A stretch of 64,000 bases of DNA, taken from an uncultured Cohaesibacter sp. (GTDB lineage Bacteria; Pseudomonadota; Alphaproteobacteria; Rhizobiales; Cohaesibacteraceae). The position numbers and the translations under genes are program-made. The notes beneath the pieces were generated by a model, which ran no database searches, was not told where the DNA came from, and worked only from the letters and a program-made list of their open reading frames with translations. Location: positions 3,265,501 through 3,329,500 of the forward strand of contig NZ_OY762905.1 in the NCBI RefSeq assembly GCF_963666525.1. Reading direction: 5' to 3'. This document shows positions 43,911-53,835 of this stretch, one piece after another; position 1 is the first letter of the stretch; every line of letters begins with the position of its first letter.

Positions 43911-45443
43911 ATGATGAAGAGTAAAGGGCAATTGTTTCTGACGGCAGGGTTTCTCCTTTCGAGCGTGAGCGCAGGCTTGGCGACGGAGACGTCACTTGAA
44001 GACGTGGCCGGAACCGGAACGGCTGCAGAAGCGGTTCAGGTCGCACTGGAAAACGCCGGGGATGAACCGATCCAGATCATCGTGTCCCGCAAGGATCAGC
44101 GCCTCAAGGTCTACCGCGGACAGGAGGTCATCGCCACCTCGCGTGTCTCGACAGGCAAGGCAGGGCACTCGACCCCGACCGGCATCTTCTCCATCCTCGA
44201 GAAAAAGCGTCAGCATTTCTCCAACATCTACGACAGTGCCCCGATGCCCTATATGCAACGCCTGACATGGTCCGGTGTTGCCCTGCATGAATCCAATTCC
44301 GTTCCCGGCTATCCGGCTTCTCACGGCTGCGTGCGGTTGCCGCGCGGGTTTGCCAGCGAACTGTTTTCCATGACCGAGCGCGGCGCCCATGTGATCATCG
44401 CCAACCGCGAGGCAGAACCGCAACTTATTGAAAGCGCAACGCTCTTCCAGCCCGAAAATATCGAGTTGGCCAGCAAACTTTCAGAGCTGAGCCTTGGTCC
44501 GGTCGAACCGGTCAAGGGGCATGGCAAGCTCGAGCTGCTCTCGGACAAGCCATCAGAAGATCCGCTTGCCGCCAAGTTGTCCATGCGCCTCAATCTTCTG
44601 GATCAGGTCAGGCAGAGCAAGGCACCGATCCGGGTGTTCATCACCCGCCAGCCACGCGGCAATCTCGTGCGCGAGGTTCAGGTCATGCTCAACAGCCTCG
44701 GATTTGATGCCGGTGAGCCGGATGGTCTGGCTGGCAAGGCGACCTACACGGCCGTCCGGGCTTTCATCGAGGCGCGCAAGGGCAGCATCGAGGCCAACGC
44801 CGAGCCACTCAAGGCGGTGATCGACAAGGATCTGTTGGCTGCGCTTTATCATGCTGCAGGCAAGGGTGACGTGCCCACCGGCCACATCTATGTGCGCTCC
44901 AATTTCAAACCGCTGTTCGATGCGCCGATCATGATCAAGAACCCGTCCCAACCGCTCGGTGTTCATCTGCTGACGGCCACCCATTCGTCCTCTGAGGCTG
45001 GCAAGCTGAACTGGCTGTCTGTCAATCTGACCGATCGTTATAACGAGACCATGCAGAGCAGTCTGGGGCTTGAACAGGATCAGGAGCTGGGTGGACTGGT
45101 TGCTTCCGCCGATGTGCTCGATCGTATTGAAATCCCCGAGGAAGTGCGTGCCCAGATCGACTTGCTGGTCAATAGCGGCTCGTCCATCACCATCTCCGAT
45201 CGTGGCTTCAGTCATGAAACGACCCCGGTGGGAACCGATTTCATCGTGCTGACAAAGCCTGACCTGCCGTCTTCCCGGCCGGTGAAGCAGGCCAGCGCTG
45301 CCGAGAATCCGAAGGTGGTGAAGCCAAAAAAGTTGGCAAGAAACGACAAGCCAGCCGTCGTTGACGAAAAGCCTGCAAGAAAGGGTCTTTTCTCGCTGCT
45401 GATGAACCGGGGATCCAGCCTGACGGAAGTCAAGACCCGCTAA
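43911..45443 (+). CDS. L,D-transpeptidase with peptidoglycan-binding domain
   Basis: 510 residues. A signal peptide (LFLTAGFLLSSVSAGLA) is followed by a YkuD domain with IIVSRKDQRLKVYRGQEV, HESN and the catalytic SHGCVRLP (H138, C140). A peptidoglycan-binding domain 1 follows at about 250-300 (VREVQVMLNSLGFDAGEPDG), then a long Lys-rich C-terminal tail. Such enzymes make 3-3 crosslinks or attach proteins to peptidoglycan in the periplasm. A G-run lies directly before the double ATG at 43911/43914. It ends at a strong terminator. Confidence 0.9.
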   Translation: MMKSKGQLFLTAGFLLSSVSAGLATETSLEDVAGTGTAAEAVQVALENAGDEPIQIIVSRKDQRLKVYRGQEVIATSRVSTGKAGHSTPTGIFSILEKKRQHFSNIYDSAPMPYMQRLTWSGVALHESNSVPGYPASHGCVRLPRGFASELFSMTERGAHVIIANREAEPQLIESATLFQPENIELASKLSELSLGPVEPVKGHGKLELLSDKPSEDPLAAKLSMRLNLLDQVRQSKAPIRVFITRQPRGNLVREVQVMLNSLGFDAGEPDGLAGKATYTAVRAFIEARKGSIEANAEPLKAVIDKDLLAALYHAAGKGDVPTGHIYVRSNFKPLFDAPIMIKNPSQPLGVHLLTATHSSSEAGKLNWLSVNLTDRYNETMQSSLGLEQDQELGGLVASADVLDRIEIPEEVRAQIDLLVNSGSSITISDRGFSHETTPVGTDFIVLTKPDLPSSRPVKQASAAENPKVVKPKKLARNDKPAVVDEKPARKGLFSLLMNRGSSLTEVKTR

Positions 45444-45473
45444 CAGCAGCCACCACTCAATGCAGATACGATC

Positions 45474-45506
45474 AAAGCCCTGCTCCGGTCTGAAGCAGGG
45501 CTTTTT
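45474..45506 (+). terminator. intrinsic terminator of the L,D-transpeptidase gene
   Basis: An 11-bp perfect stem, AAAGCCCTGCT (45474-45484) with AGCAGGGCTTT (45494-45504), followed by further T and CG. It lies between convergent genes and may also serve phoB from the other side. Confidence 0.88.
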
Positions 45507-45562
45507 CGTTGAACGCCAACCAAACAGGGTGGCGGAATCGTCTGGTGTGAACCCCGGTGGAC

Positions 45563-46261
45563 CTACTCGACGGAAAACTGGTCGTCGAAGCTGTAACCGG
45601 AGCCACGCACGGTGCGGATAGGGTCCTTGGCGCGGCCACGGTTGATCGTCTTGCGCAGGCGGCCGACATGGACATCGACAGTGCGTTCATCGACATAGAC
45701 ATCATGGCCCCAGACGCCATCAAGCAGTTGTTCGCGCGAATAGACACGGCCCGGGTTCTGCATCAGGAATTCCAGCAGCCGATATTCGGTCGGCCCCAGA
45801 TTGACCTCGCGATTGGCGCGCTTGACCCGATGGGTTTCCCGGTTGAGTTCGAGATCTCCGGCCTTCAGGATCGTTGCCACCAGATCGGGGCTGGCCCGAC
45901 GCAGGATGGCGCGAACGCGGGCCATCAGTTCGGGCACGGAGAATGGCTTGACGACATAGTCGTCGGCACCGGTCGATAGACCCCTGATCCGTTCGGACTC
46001 CTCGCCTCTGGCGGTCAGCATGATAACCGGCAGCTTGACCGTCTTCGGCTTGGCGCGCAACCGTCTGCACAGTTCAATACCGGACAGACCTGGCAGCATC
46101 CAGTCGAGCAGCAGCAGGTCTGGCAGTTCTTCCTGCAGACGGCTCTCGGCTTCGTCGCCGCGTGCGATCACTTCAACCTGATAGCCCTCGGCCTCCAGAT
46201 TATAGCGAAGAAGCAGACTGAGGGCTTCTTCATCCTCAACGATCATGACTTTCGGGCTCAT
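45563..46261 (-). CDS. phoB: phosphate regulon response regulator PhoB
   Basis: 232 residues. The receiver domain starts PKVMIVEDEEALSLLLRYNL, with phospho-acceptor D53 (LLLLDWMLPG) and K105. The winged-helix OmpR-type domain ends in ERTVDVHVGRLRKTINRG and RTVRGSGYSF. It is activated by PhoR and binds PHO boxes. It is the last gene of the pst-pho cluster. The start at 46261 is chosen by family; the ribosome-binding site is weak. Confidence 0.95.
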   Translation of the reverse strand: MSPKVMIVEDEEALSLLLRYNLEAEGYQVEVIARGDEAESRLQEELPDLLLLDWMLPGLSGIELCRRLRAKPKTVKLPVIMLTARGEESERIRGLSTGADDYVVKPFSVPELMARVRAILRRASPDLVATILKAGDLELNRETHRVKRANREVNLGPTEYRLLEFLMQNPGRVYSREQLLDGVWGHDVYVDERTVDVHVGRLRKTINRGRAKDPIRTVRGSGYSFDDQFSVE

Positions 46262-46388
46262 AACCAATTTTCCGCATTCTGGGATCCGGACGGCGGACAT
46301 GAAACTGTCGCTCGGATCTGACCTTCGGTGAGGACAGACTCAAGGGCCTGTGCCCTGTCTGACCTGGCTTTCGCCGGGAGTTGGAGGA

Positions 46389-46412
46389 GGGGCTGGCCAT
46401 TTGCCAGTCCCC
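46389..46412 (-). repeat. hairpin between phoU and phoB
   Basis: On the minus strand GGGG-CTGGC pairs with GCCAG-CCCC around a short loop with one bulged base. It lies 9 bases after the phoU stop and is followed by TCCTCC rather than T-run, so it is more likely a processing or stability hairpin than a terminator. Confidence 0.4.
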
Positions 46413-46420
46413 CGCGGGTG

Positions 46421-47092
46421 TCACAGGGTGCGATCTTCCATCACCTTGCCGGTCTTCACATAGTAGACGCTTTCGGCAATGTTGGTGGCATGGTCGCCGA
46501 CGCGTTCCAGATGCTTGGCGACAAACAGCAGGTTGGCGCAGTAGCTGATGTTGCGCGGATCTTCCATCATGTAGGTGAGGAATTCGCGGAACAGCGAGCG
46601 ATAGAGCAGGTCCACCTCGTCGTCGCGCTTGACCACGGCAATGGCGGCGTTTGCGTCAGACGTGGTGTAGGCGTCAAGCACCGAGCGCAGCTGGTCGAGG
46701 GCGATTTCGGCCATGTGTTCGATGCCGTGCAGCAGCTGCTTGGGAGGCGACTTGCCTTCAAGAGCACTGGTGGCGCGGGCGATGTTCTTGCCCAGATCGG
46801 CCACACGTTCCAGATCGGTTGCGATGCGCAATGCACCGATGATCTGACGCAGGTCCTGTGCCATCGGTTGGCGCCGGGCGATGATCAGCACCGCCTTTTC
46901 CTCGATTTCCTGATCCAGCTTGTTGATGGCAGCGTCCTTGGCGGCCGTTGCCTGTGCCGCGGCCACGTCCTGACGCATCAAGGCCTTGATGGACTCCTCC
47001 ACCATGCGTTCGGCCTGACCGCCCATTTCGGCGATGCGACCGGTCAAGCCACGCAGGTCGTCATCATAGGAGCTGACTGTATGCTCGCTCAT
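46421..47092 (-). CDS. phoU: phosphate signalling adaptor PhoU
   Basis: 223 residues forming two repeats of a three-helix bundle (for example RMVEESIKALMRQDVAAA, IIARRQPMAQDLRQIIGALRIATDLERVADL and FVAKHLERVGDHATNIAESV). The ExxxD metal motifs ERVADL and ERVGDH are present. It links PstSCAB to PhoR and restrains PhoB when phosphate is plentiful. It lies between pstB and phoB. Confidence 0.96.
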   Translation of the reverse strand: MSEHTVSSYDDDLRGLTGRIAEMGGQAERMVEESIKALMRQDVAAAQATAAKDAAINKLDQEIEEKAVLIIARRQPMAQDLRQIIGALRIATDLERVADLGKNIARATSALEGKSPPKQLLHGIEHMAEIALDQLRSVLDAYTTSDANAAIAVVKRDDEVDLLYRSLFREFLTYMMEDPRNISYCANLLFVAKHLERVGDHATNIAESVYYVKTGKVMEDRTL

Positions 47093-47169
47093 CTCGAATC
47101 TCTCCTTGCATTCGCAGTCTGCCCGAAAGGATAGCTGTTTCCACGGGCTAGAGAAGGCGAATAAATAAC

Positions 47170-47976
47170 TTAGCCGAAACGGCCGGTGATATAATCCTGG
47201 GTGCGCTGATCAACCGGGTTGGTGAAGATCTGGTCGGTCGGACCTTCCTCAACCAGATTGCCCATATGGAAGAAGGCCGTGCGTTGGGAAACGCGGGCAG
47301 CCTGCTGCATGGAATGGGTCACGATCACGATGGTGTAATTCTCCCGCAGCTCGTCGATCAGTTCCTCGACCTTGGCCGTGGCAATCGGGTCGAGCGCCGA
47401 GCAGGGCTCGTCCATCAGGATGACTTCGGGGCTGACGGCAATGGCTCGGGCGATGCAGAGGCGCTGCTGCTGACCACCGGAAAGACCGGTGCCCGGCTCA
47501 TCGAGGCGATCCTTGATTTCCTCGAACAGGCCGGCCTTCTGCAAGGACGTGACGACAATCTCGTCCATTTCCGCCTTGGTGCGGCAAAGACCGTGGATGC
47601 GCGGGCCATAGGCGACGTTCTCGAAGATGCTTTTCGGGAACGGGTTGGCCTTCTGGAACACCATGCCGACGCGGGCGCGCAGCTCGACCACATCGACGTC
47701 CGGATTGTAGATGTCCGTGCTGTCAAGCTTGATGGTGCCGCCGACACGGCAGATGTCGATGGTATCGTTCATGCGGTTGAGGCAGCGCAGGAAGGTGGAC
47801 TTGCCGCAGCCGGACGGGCCGATCAGCGACGTCACCTGATTTTCCTCGATCTTCAGATCGACATCGAACAGGGCCTGCTTTGCGCCGTAATGGACGGTCA
47901 CTTTTTCACCCGACATCTTGATCGGGTTGGAGCGGACATCGCTATCCGCCTTGAAGGTCTGGTTGGTATCCTGCAT
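47170..47976 (-). CDS. pstB: phosphate ABC importer ATPase PstB
   Basis: 268 residues. Walker [10 protein letters not shown] lies at 53-61, the signature [14 protein letters not shown] and Walker [14 protein letters not shown] follow, and the H-loop is THSMQQA. The start at 47976 (MQDTNQTF) is the family start; the frame upstream of it is not conserved. It lies between pstA and phoU. Confidence 0.96.
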   Translation of the reverse strand: MQDTNQTFKADSDVRSNPIKMSGEKVTVHYGAKQALFDVDLKIEENQVTSLIGPSGCGKSTFLRCLNRMNDTIDICRVGGTIKLDSTDIYNPDVDVVELRARVGMVFQKANPFPKSIFENVAYGPRIHGLCRTKAEMDEIVVTSLQKAGLFEEIKDRLDEPGTGLSGGQQQRLCIARAIAVSPEVILMDEPCSALDPIATAKVEELIDELRENYTIVIVTHSMQQAARVSQRTAFFHMGNLVEEGPTDQIFTNPVDQRTQDYITGRFG

Positions 47977-48059
47977 GGTCAATGCTTTCTTTGTCCTGTG
48001 ATCGCCAGGCGCCATCTCTTGCGGCTGCCCGGCAGTACAAACCTGGTTGCTATGCCGCC

Positions 48060-49382
48060 TTACCAGCGACGTTCGAAGCGGCGGCGCAGAAGCACCGCGG
48101 AAATGTTCATCAGCGCAAGGAACGCCAGAAGGATCAGGATCGCGGCTGACGTGCGCTCGGTGAAGGCGCGCTGGGCCTCGCCCGACCACATGTAGATCTG
48201 AACGGGCAGGGCCGTTGCCGGATCGAGCGGGGTCGCCGGGAAATCCTTCACGAAGGCCACCATGCCGATCATCAGCAGCGGTGCGGTTTCACCCAGAGCC
48301 TGCGCCAGACCAATGATGGTGCCGGTCAGAATGCCGGGCGTTGCCAGTGGCAAGACGTGATGGAAGATCGCCTGCGTCTTGGAAGCCCCAACCCCCAGAG
48401 CTGCTTCACGGATAGAGGGCGGAACCGCCTTCAGTGCCGAACGGGTGGCAATGATGATGGTTGGCAGGGTCATCAGGGTCAGAACCAGACCGCCAACAAG
48501 CGAGGCGGAACGCGGCAGACCGGCAAAGTTGATGAATACGGCAAGACCCAGCAGACCGAAGACGATGGATGGCACTGCGGCGAGGTTGTTGATGTTGACC
48601 TCGATGAGGTCGGTCCAGCGGTTCTTGGGCGCGAATTCCTCAAGATAGATCGAGGCGGCAACGCCGATCGGCAAGGCCAGCACCAGGACGATCAGCATCA
48701 TGAACACCGAACCGATAACCGCAACGGCAATACCGGCGGATTCAGGGCGGGACGACGGGCCGTTGAAAAACAGGTTGCTGTTGAACTGCTTTGCCAGCAC
48801 TCCCTTCTCGGACAGATCATCGATGATTGCAATCTGGGCATCGCTGATCTTGCGCTTGGATTCGGGAATGTCACGCGGGATCTGCCCCTTCAGGAAGCTG
48901 TCCACGTCACCGTCAGCCAGCGCCCAATAATCGATGCGGGTGCCAATGAGGTTCGGGTTCTCGACCACCAGATCGCGCAGGTCAACCGATGCGCCCTTGG
49001 ACAGCAGACTCTTGGCATCGCGCATGGCGTTGCGTTTGGTCTTGTCCTTGGGGTCGATGCCGGCAGCCTTGTAGATGGCCGCTTCCAGAACCTTGTTGTA
49101 GCGGATCGGCATCTGGATGACGTTGATGTCGCGGTTGCCCGAAGGATCGATCAACTGCTCGCTGAGATAGATGTCCAGATGGATCTTGGTCTGCTGAAAG
49201 GCGGTATAGCCCTTGGTGACAATCGACCAGAACAGCAGAAACAGGAACAGTATGCCCATGGTAATGGCCGCGATGCCCATCGCCTGGAAGCGCCTCTCCC
49301 GACCGTAGCGCTTTCTGAGGCCCAGATCACGATGCTTGCTGGTGGCAAGGATCTCGGTTGATTGGTTGGCTGTATCAGTCAT
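48060..49382 (-). CDS. pstA: phosphate ABC importer permease PstA with N-terminal extension
   Basis: 440 residues, about 150 longer than E. coli PstA. One membrane segment near 36-58 is followed by a periplasmic stretch of about 150 residues (DUF3333-like, from memory) and then the six-segment transport domain with the EAA loop [22 protein letters not shown]. The ATG overlaps the pstC stop (TGATG), so the two are translationally coupled. Confidence 0.94.
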   Translation of the reverse strand: MTDTANQSTEILATSKHRDLGLRKRYGRERRFQAMGIAAITMGILFLFLLFWSIVTKGYTAFQQTKIHLDIYLSEQLIDPSGNRDINVIQMPIRYNKVLEAAIYKAAGIDPKDKTKRNAMRDAKSLLSKGASVDLRDLVVENPNLIGTRIDYWALADGDVDSFLKGQIPRDIPESKRKISDAQIAIIDDLSEKGVLAKQFNSNLFFNGPSSRPESAGIAVAVIGSVFMMLIVLVLALPIGVAASIYLEEFAPKNRWTDLIEVNINNLAAVPSIVFGLLGLAVFINFAGLPRSASLVGGLVLTLMTLPTIIIATRSALKAVPPSIREAALGVGASKTQAIFHHVLPLATPGILTGTIIGLAQALGETAPLLMIGMVAFVKDFPATPLDPATALPVQIYMWSGEAQRAFTERTSAAILILLAFLALMNISAVLLRRRFERRW

Positions 49383-50929
49383 CAGTCATACTGCTCCCGA
49401 TATTTCCGCACGATGTGCAGGGCAAAGATGTTGAGGCCAAGCGTGATAACGAACAGGGTGATACCCAGCGCGAAGGCCACAAGGGTCTGGGGCGAGTTGA
49501 ACTCGAGGTCGCCCGTCAGCTGGCTGACGATCTTGACGGTCACTGTGGTCACGGCCTCAAACGGATTGAGTGTCAGGTTGGCGGCGATACCGGCTGCCAT
49601 CACCACGATCATCGTTTCGCCGATAGCGCGCGATGCGGCCAGCAGGATGGAGCCGACGATACCTGGCAGAGCGGCCGGCAGGATGACCTTCTTGATGGTT
49701 TCGGATTTGGTAGCACCAAGACCGAGGGAGCCATCGCGCAGCGACTGCGGCACGGCCGTGATGATATCGTCCGACAGGGAGGAAATGAACGGGATCAGCA
49801 TGATCCCCATCACGCAGCCTGCGGTCAGTACGGAGTTGGCCGAGATATCAAGGCCGATCGCTGCGCCCGTATCCCGAAGAAACGGGCCGACAGTGACCAG
49901 CGCGAAGAAGCCGTAGACGATGGTTGGGATACCGGCAAGGATTTCGAGCAGCGGCTTGGCAATGGCCCGAACCGTGTTGCTGGCGTATTCGGCCATATAG
50001 ATGGCAGCAAACATGCCGATCGGCACGGCAACCAGCAGCGCCACCAGCGAAATATAGAGGGTACCCCAGATCAGCGGCAGCAGACCGAAGGATCCTTCCC
50101 CGCCACCGGCACGTCCGGCAGAGGTGAAGCGCGGATCCCACTGGGTTCCGAAGAAGAAGTTGGACAGCGATACCTTGTTGAAGAAGTGGATGGCCTCGAA
50201 CAACATCGACATGACAATGCCGATTGTCGTCAGAATGGCGATCGAGGAGGCCAGCACCAGAGCAACCTTGATGTTGGTTTCCACCAGGTTTCTGGCGCGC
50301 AGTCGCGGCGATACGCGCAGGTAGGAGATGGCCAGACCAATGACCAGCAGCAACCCCACGCCGCCAAGTAGAATATAGCCGCCGGTCTTCTTGGCTTCGT
50401 TGAGCCGGTTGGCCGCGTCGACCACCGGAGTTGGCACATCCTCGGCCAGCGCCACGCCAACCTCTTTGAGGGTCGGGCGCACGGCGACAAGGCCGTTGTG
50501 CAACTTGTCGGCGGTTGCCTTGTCGAGCAGGCTGACCCCGACAGCAACGCTTTCAACCACGCTCTTCATCAGGGCGCGGCGGGTATCGAGGGTTTCATAC
50601 TGTTCCTTGTCTGCGCAGATGGCCGGAACCTTGGCGTCCGCATCTCCTTCGATGCGAGCCATTTCCCGGTCACACGACTGGCTGTAGCCGGTGCGCAGTT
50701 CGGAATCGATAATCGAGCTGTTGAAAAAAGGCTGTGCAATGAGCACGGCGACCATGAAGAAAATAGCCGGAAGCGCGGTCCATATCATCACATAGGAGCC
50801 GTAATATCCGGGACGGGAATGAAGCTCAGCTATGTTTCCGTTGACGCAGGACAAGGCGCGATTGCGCCCCAGAGCTGCGCCGATCAGCGCGAAAACAGCA
50901 ATAGCTGCCAAAAGCCATAACGGGCTCAT
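49382..50929 (-). CDS. pstC: phosphate ABC importer permease PstC with N-terminal extension
   Basis: 515 residues, far longer than E. coli PstC. Membrane segments at the N-terminus and near residues 45-65 frame a periplasmic region of about 130 residues. A third lies near 190-210, and the transport domain follows with the EAA loop LRDGSLGLGATKSETIKKVILP. The extension is usual in Rhizobiales PstC. It partners PstA in the same operon. Confidence 0.94.
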   Translation of the reverse strand: MSPLWLLAAIAVFALIGAALGRNRALSCVNGNIAELHSRPGYYGSYVMIWTALPAIFFMVAVLIAQPFFNSSIIDSELRTGYSQSCDREMARIEGDADAKVPAICADKEQYETLDTRRALMKSVVESVAVGVSLLDKATADKLHNGLVAVRPTLKEVGVALAEDVPTPVVDAANRLNEAKKTGGYILLGGVGLLLVIGLAISYLRVSPRLRARNLVETNIKVALVLASSIAILTTIGIVMSMLFEAIHFFNKVSLSNFFFGTQWDPRFTSAGRAGGGEGSFGLLPLIWGTLYISLVALLVAVPIGMFAAIYMAEYASNTVRAIAKPLLEILAGIPTIVYGFFALVTVGPFLRDTGAAIGLDISANSVLTAGCVMGIMLIPFISSLSDDIITAVPQSLRDGSLGLGATKSETIKKVILPAALPGIVGSILLAASRAIGETMIVVMAAGIAANLTLNPFEAVTTVTVKIVSQLTGDLEFNSPQTLVAFALGITLFVITLGLNIFALHIVRKYREQYD

Positions 50930-51156
50930 AATGATCTGCCCCTTGTGCGATTTCGATTATCGCATATCAGTTTCGAACAGAGGTCTTCTGCCGGGTCTGT
51001 TACGCTGGCGCACCTTGTGAAGAAAGCCGCAGCGCCGGAGAAGATCCTTTTTACGTCTCCCCGTCGTCTGAGCCACCAGATGGCTGGCAGAAGATGGGGT
51101 CTTTTCATCAGTCGCGTGTCAGATCGGTCGGAAGGAACATGAACTGACGGAATTAC

Positions 51157-51192
51157 AAAAAGGCCATGCGCAAGCTTTGCCCGCGCATGGCC
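51157..51192 (-). terminator. terminator/attenuator downstream of pstS
   Basis: A 10-bp perfect stem, GGCCATGCGC (51162-51171) with GCGCATGGCC (51183-51192), followed on the minus strand by TTTTTG. It lies 16 bases after the pstS stop and before pstC, so partial termination would give more PstS than permease. Confidence 0.85.
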
Positions 51193-51208
51193 CTCACAAG
51201 GCTAGGCC

Positions 51209-52249
51209 TTAAAGGGTTTTGCCTTCAGCAATCGCAGCCTTGATGGCTTCGCGTTCTGCTTCCGGAGCAGGAACCAAACCGTATTCAGAGGTCGGGGAGC
51301 CTTCGCCGGTCATGTCGTCAGACATGAAGAAGTCAACATATTCCTGCAGGCCGGGGATGACGCCCAGGTGAGACTTCTTGACGTAGAAGTACAGCGGACG
51401 GGAAACCGGGTAGGTGCCGTCTGCGATCACTGCAGCGTTCGGGGAAATGCCAGACATGGTAGCAACTTTGAGCTTGTCCATGTTGTTTTCGTAGAAGGCA
51501 AGACCGAAGACGCCGAAGCCGGTTTTGTTGCTGTCGATGCGAGCGAGGGTTTCGGTATAGTCGCCGTCGATGTCGATGGCTTTACCGTCCTTGCGAACCT
51601 TGAAGCATTCGCTTTCAGCGGCTTTCTTGTCGAGGCCGGAAGCGATGTAAAGGTCATAGGCGCCAGAGGCCTTGCAGCCGGCTTCCAGAACCTTGGTTTC
51701 GAATACTTCACGGGTGCCGTGCTTTTCGCCAGGGATGTAGGCAGCGATGTCCCAATCCGGGAAGGAAGCGTCGATGTCAGACCATTTGGTATTGGAGTTG
51801 TCGACCAGCTTGCCGTCCTTGACGATCTTCGGAGCCAGGGCGTTGAACCAGTTGACCGGTTCGAAAGCGAAGTCCGGGCCGTTGACGTCGGAAGCGAAGA
51901 CAATGCCGTCGTAGCCGATCTTCACTTCCATGATTTCCTTGACGCCGTTTTCAGCGCAGGTCTTGATTTCAGCGTCTTTGATTTTGCGGGAAGCGTTGGC
52001 AACGTCGATGGTGTCTTCACCAGCGCCTGCGCAGAACTGCTTCAGACCAGCGGAAGAGCCGCCGGATTCAACAACCGGGGTTTTGAAATCTGGGTAGTTT
52101 TCGCCAAAAGCTTCAGCGACGATGGTTGCATAAGGAAGCACGGTGGAAGACCCGGCTACCTGAACCTGATCACGAGCCTGAGCTGCGGTACCTGCGATAA
52201 CGGCGGTGGCAGCAATAGCAGCTGCGCTAGCAAAAGAAGCGAATTTCAC
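51209..52249 (-). CDS. pstS: periplasmic phosphate-binding protein PstS
   Basis: 346 residues. The signal peptide (MKFASFASAAAIAATAVIAG, cleavage after AQA) is followed by the phosphate-binding signatures VAGSSTVLPYATIVAEAF, ESGGSSAGLKQFC and SRKIKDAE. The length and the TREVFE stretch fit the longer PstS type. It is the first gene of pstSCAB-phoUB and lies behind a PHO-box array. A GAGAGG site precedes the ATG. Confidence 0.96.
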   Translation of the reverse strand: MKFASFASAAAIAATAVIAGTAAQARDQVQVAGSSTVLPYATIVAEAFGENYPDFKTPVVESGGSSAGLKQFCAGAGEDTIDVANASRKIKDAEIKTCAENGVKEIMEVKIGYDGIVFASDVNGPDFAFEPVNWFNALAPKIVKDGKLVDNSNTKWSDIDASFPDWDIAAYIPGEKHGTREVFETKVLEAGCKASGAYDLYIASGLDKKAAESECFKVRKDGKAIDIDGDYTETLARIDSNKTGFGVFGLAFYENNMDKLKVATMSGISPNAAVIADGTYPVSRPLYFYVKKSHLGVIPGLQEYVDFFMSDDMTGEGSPTSEYGLVPAPEAEREAIKAAIAEGKTL

Positions 52250-52405
52250 TTGACCTCTCCATAAGTCAGTTTTTAGAGCGACGAGCCAGTCAATTGGCTT
52301 TTCATCTTGCGCTCACGATTATGCCGGCCTCCTGAAAAGGCTTGCTCCAATCTGGCAAGCTCGGTCATCGGTTGGCCGGGACAAGCGCGAACCTATCGCT
52401 CTCGT

Positions 52406-52445
52406 GTGATGGGTATATGACATCTATATTTCAGTTTTGTGACGC
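52406..52445 (-). promoter_or_regulatory. PHO-box array upstream of pstS
   Basis: On the minus strand four 7-mers recur every 11 bases: GCGTCAC, CTGAAAT, ATGTCAT and CCATCAC, separated by AAAA, ATAG and ATAC. Against the PHO half-site CTGTCAT they match 4, 5, 6 and 4 of 7, so the central pair is a good PHO box. It lies 157-196 bases before pstS and after the phoR stop. An 11-bp inverted repeat (52425-52435 with 52454-52464) overlaps it. Confidence 0.75.
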
Positions 52446-52494
52446 TTTAATATACTGAAATATATGGAGAATTTTTTGGACTATCATGTGGATG

Positions 52495-53835
52495 TCACAA
52501 ATCCGCAGCTTTTATGGCAGGAAGGCGGACCTGAAAGGTCGCCCCCTCGCCGGGCGTACTCTCGACAAGAAGCTTGCCGCGGTGGCGTGTGAGAATGTGT
52601 TTCACGATGGCCAGCCCCAGCCCAGTGCCCTTCTGCTCCCGCGACGAGGCCACATCGACGCGGTAGAAGCGTTCGGTAAGGCGCGGCAGATGCTCCTGCG
52701 GGATGCCTGGGCCGAAGTCCCTGACATTGATGGCGAAATAGTCACGGCCGTCTGCCGCATCGACCATCTGGCTGCAGTTGACCTCCACCTTCTCTCCATC
52801 CCTGCCGTATTTGAGCGCATTCTCGACAAGATTCTCGAACACCTGAACCAGCTCGTCCCGGTCCCCGGCCACCCACAGCTCCTCGTCAAGCCCGTCGGTA
52901 GCGATTGCAACATTCAGATCCGAGGCCAGTGGCGAGAGGCTGTCGATCACGTGGCGCATGATCTTGCTGAGGTCGACCCTCGTGTCGGGCAGAACATGGG
53001 CGCGCATCTCGATTCGTGACAGGGACAGGAGATCGGAGACGAGGCGTGACATCCGCTCGGCCTGATCCAGCATGATGGCGAGAAAACGGTCCCGCGCCAC
53101 ACTGTCGTCCTTTGCCGGTCCCTGCAGGGTCTCGATGAAGCCGATCACCGAGGCGAGGGGGGTGCGCAACTCGTGGCTGGCGTTGGCGACGAAGTCTGCG
53201 CGCATGCGGGCCATGTTCTTCTGTTCAGTCTGGTCATGCAGCAGCAGCAGGATGAATTCTGGCCGGCCACCCTTTTCCGGCTCCGAGTTCAGGTGAATGG
53301 GCGTGACCCAGGCTTCATAGAAGCGTTCGCTGTGACTCTTGAGGGTATAGTCGACCTTTTCGATCGGGCCACCGTCGAGCACATTGTCGAGCGCTGCCAG
53401 CATGTCCGGCTGGCGGATCCGGAAGGACAGCGGGTCGCCTTCCTTGACATTGCCGAAGATGGTTGACCCGGCCTGATTGGCAAAGCGGACGATGCCGCGC
53501 CGGTCCAGAATGAAGCAGGGGTCGGGCAGGGCGGCGGCCAGATTGCGCATGTGCAGGTCCGGGATGATGGCCCTGCGCCGGGCCTCGACCTTTGCCTTGA
53601 GGCGCGTCACCTTGCGACGGCGCGGGAAAAACATCGTGGCAACGACCGCAGCCAGAAGCACCAGACCGGCGTGCCAGACCTCCCCGTCATTCTGAATGGC
53701 GATCCAGACAAGGCCAATGGTAACGACGATCAGTGTCCAGCGTGCACTATAGAGCCTGCTCAACGGACCGCTGCCAACGAGGCGGTCCAGATCAGCAGAT
53801 GGTCCAAGGCCGGATTTGCGCGTGTCGAGTGCCAT
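52495..53835 (-). CDS. phoR: phosphate regulon sensor histidine kinase PhoR
   Basis: 446 residues. Two membrane segments lie near 32-48 and 55-70. A PAS domain follows at about 100-200 (PDPCFILDRRGIVRFANQA), then HisKA with H221 in VANASHELRTPLASVIGF, and HATPase with NALKYG, DFGPGIP and GTGLGLAIVKHIL. It phosphorylates PhoB. The start at 53835 (MALDTRKSG) is chosen because upstream residues are non-conserved; the ribosome-binding site is weak. It precedes pstS on the same strand. Confidence 0.94.
   Translation of the reverse strand: MALDTRKSGLGPSADLDRLVGSGPLSRLYSARWTLIVVTIGLVWIAIQNDGEVWHAGLVLLAAVVATMFFPRRRKVTRLKAKVEARRRAIIPDLHMRNLAAALPDPCFILDRRGIVRFANQAGSTIFGNVKEGDPLSFRIRQPDMLAALDNVLDGGPIEKVDYTLKSHSERFYEAWVTPIHLNSEPEKGGRPEFILLLLHDQTEQKNMARMRADFVANASHELRTPLASVIGFIETLQGPAKDDSVARDRFLAIMLDQAERMSRLVSDLLSLSRIEMRAHVLPDTRVDLSKIMRHVIDSLSPLASDLNVAIATDGLDEELWVAGDRDELVQVFENLVENALKYGRDGEKVEVNCSQMVDAADGRDYFAINVRDFGPGIPQEHLPRLTERFYRVDVASSREQKGTGLGLAIVKHILTRHRGKLLVESTPGEGATFQVRLPAIKAADL

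Noticed and set aside
48000-48189. N-terminal extension of PstB by 71 residues
   Set aside because: It overlaps the end of pstA and is unlike any PstB; the ATG at 47976 gives the normal length.
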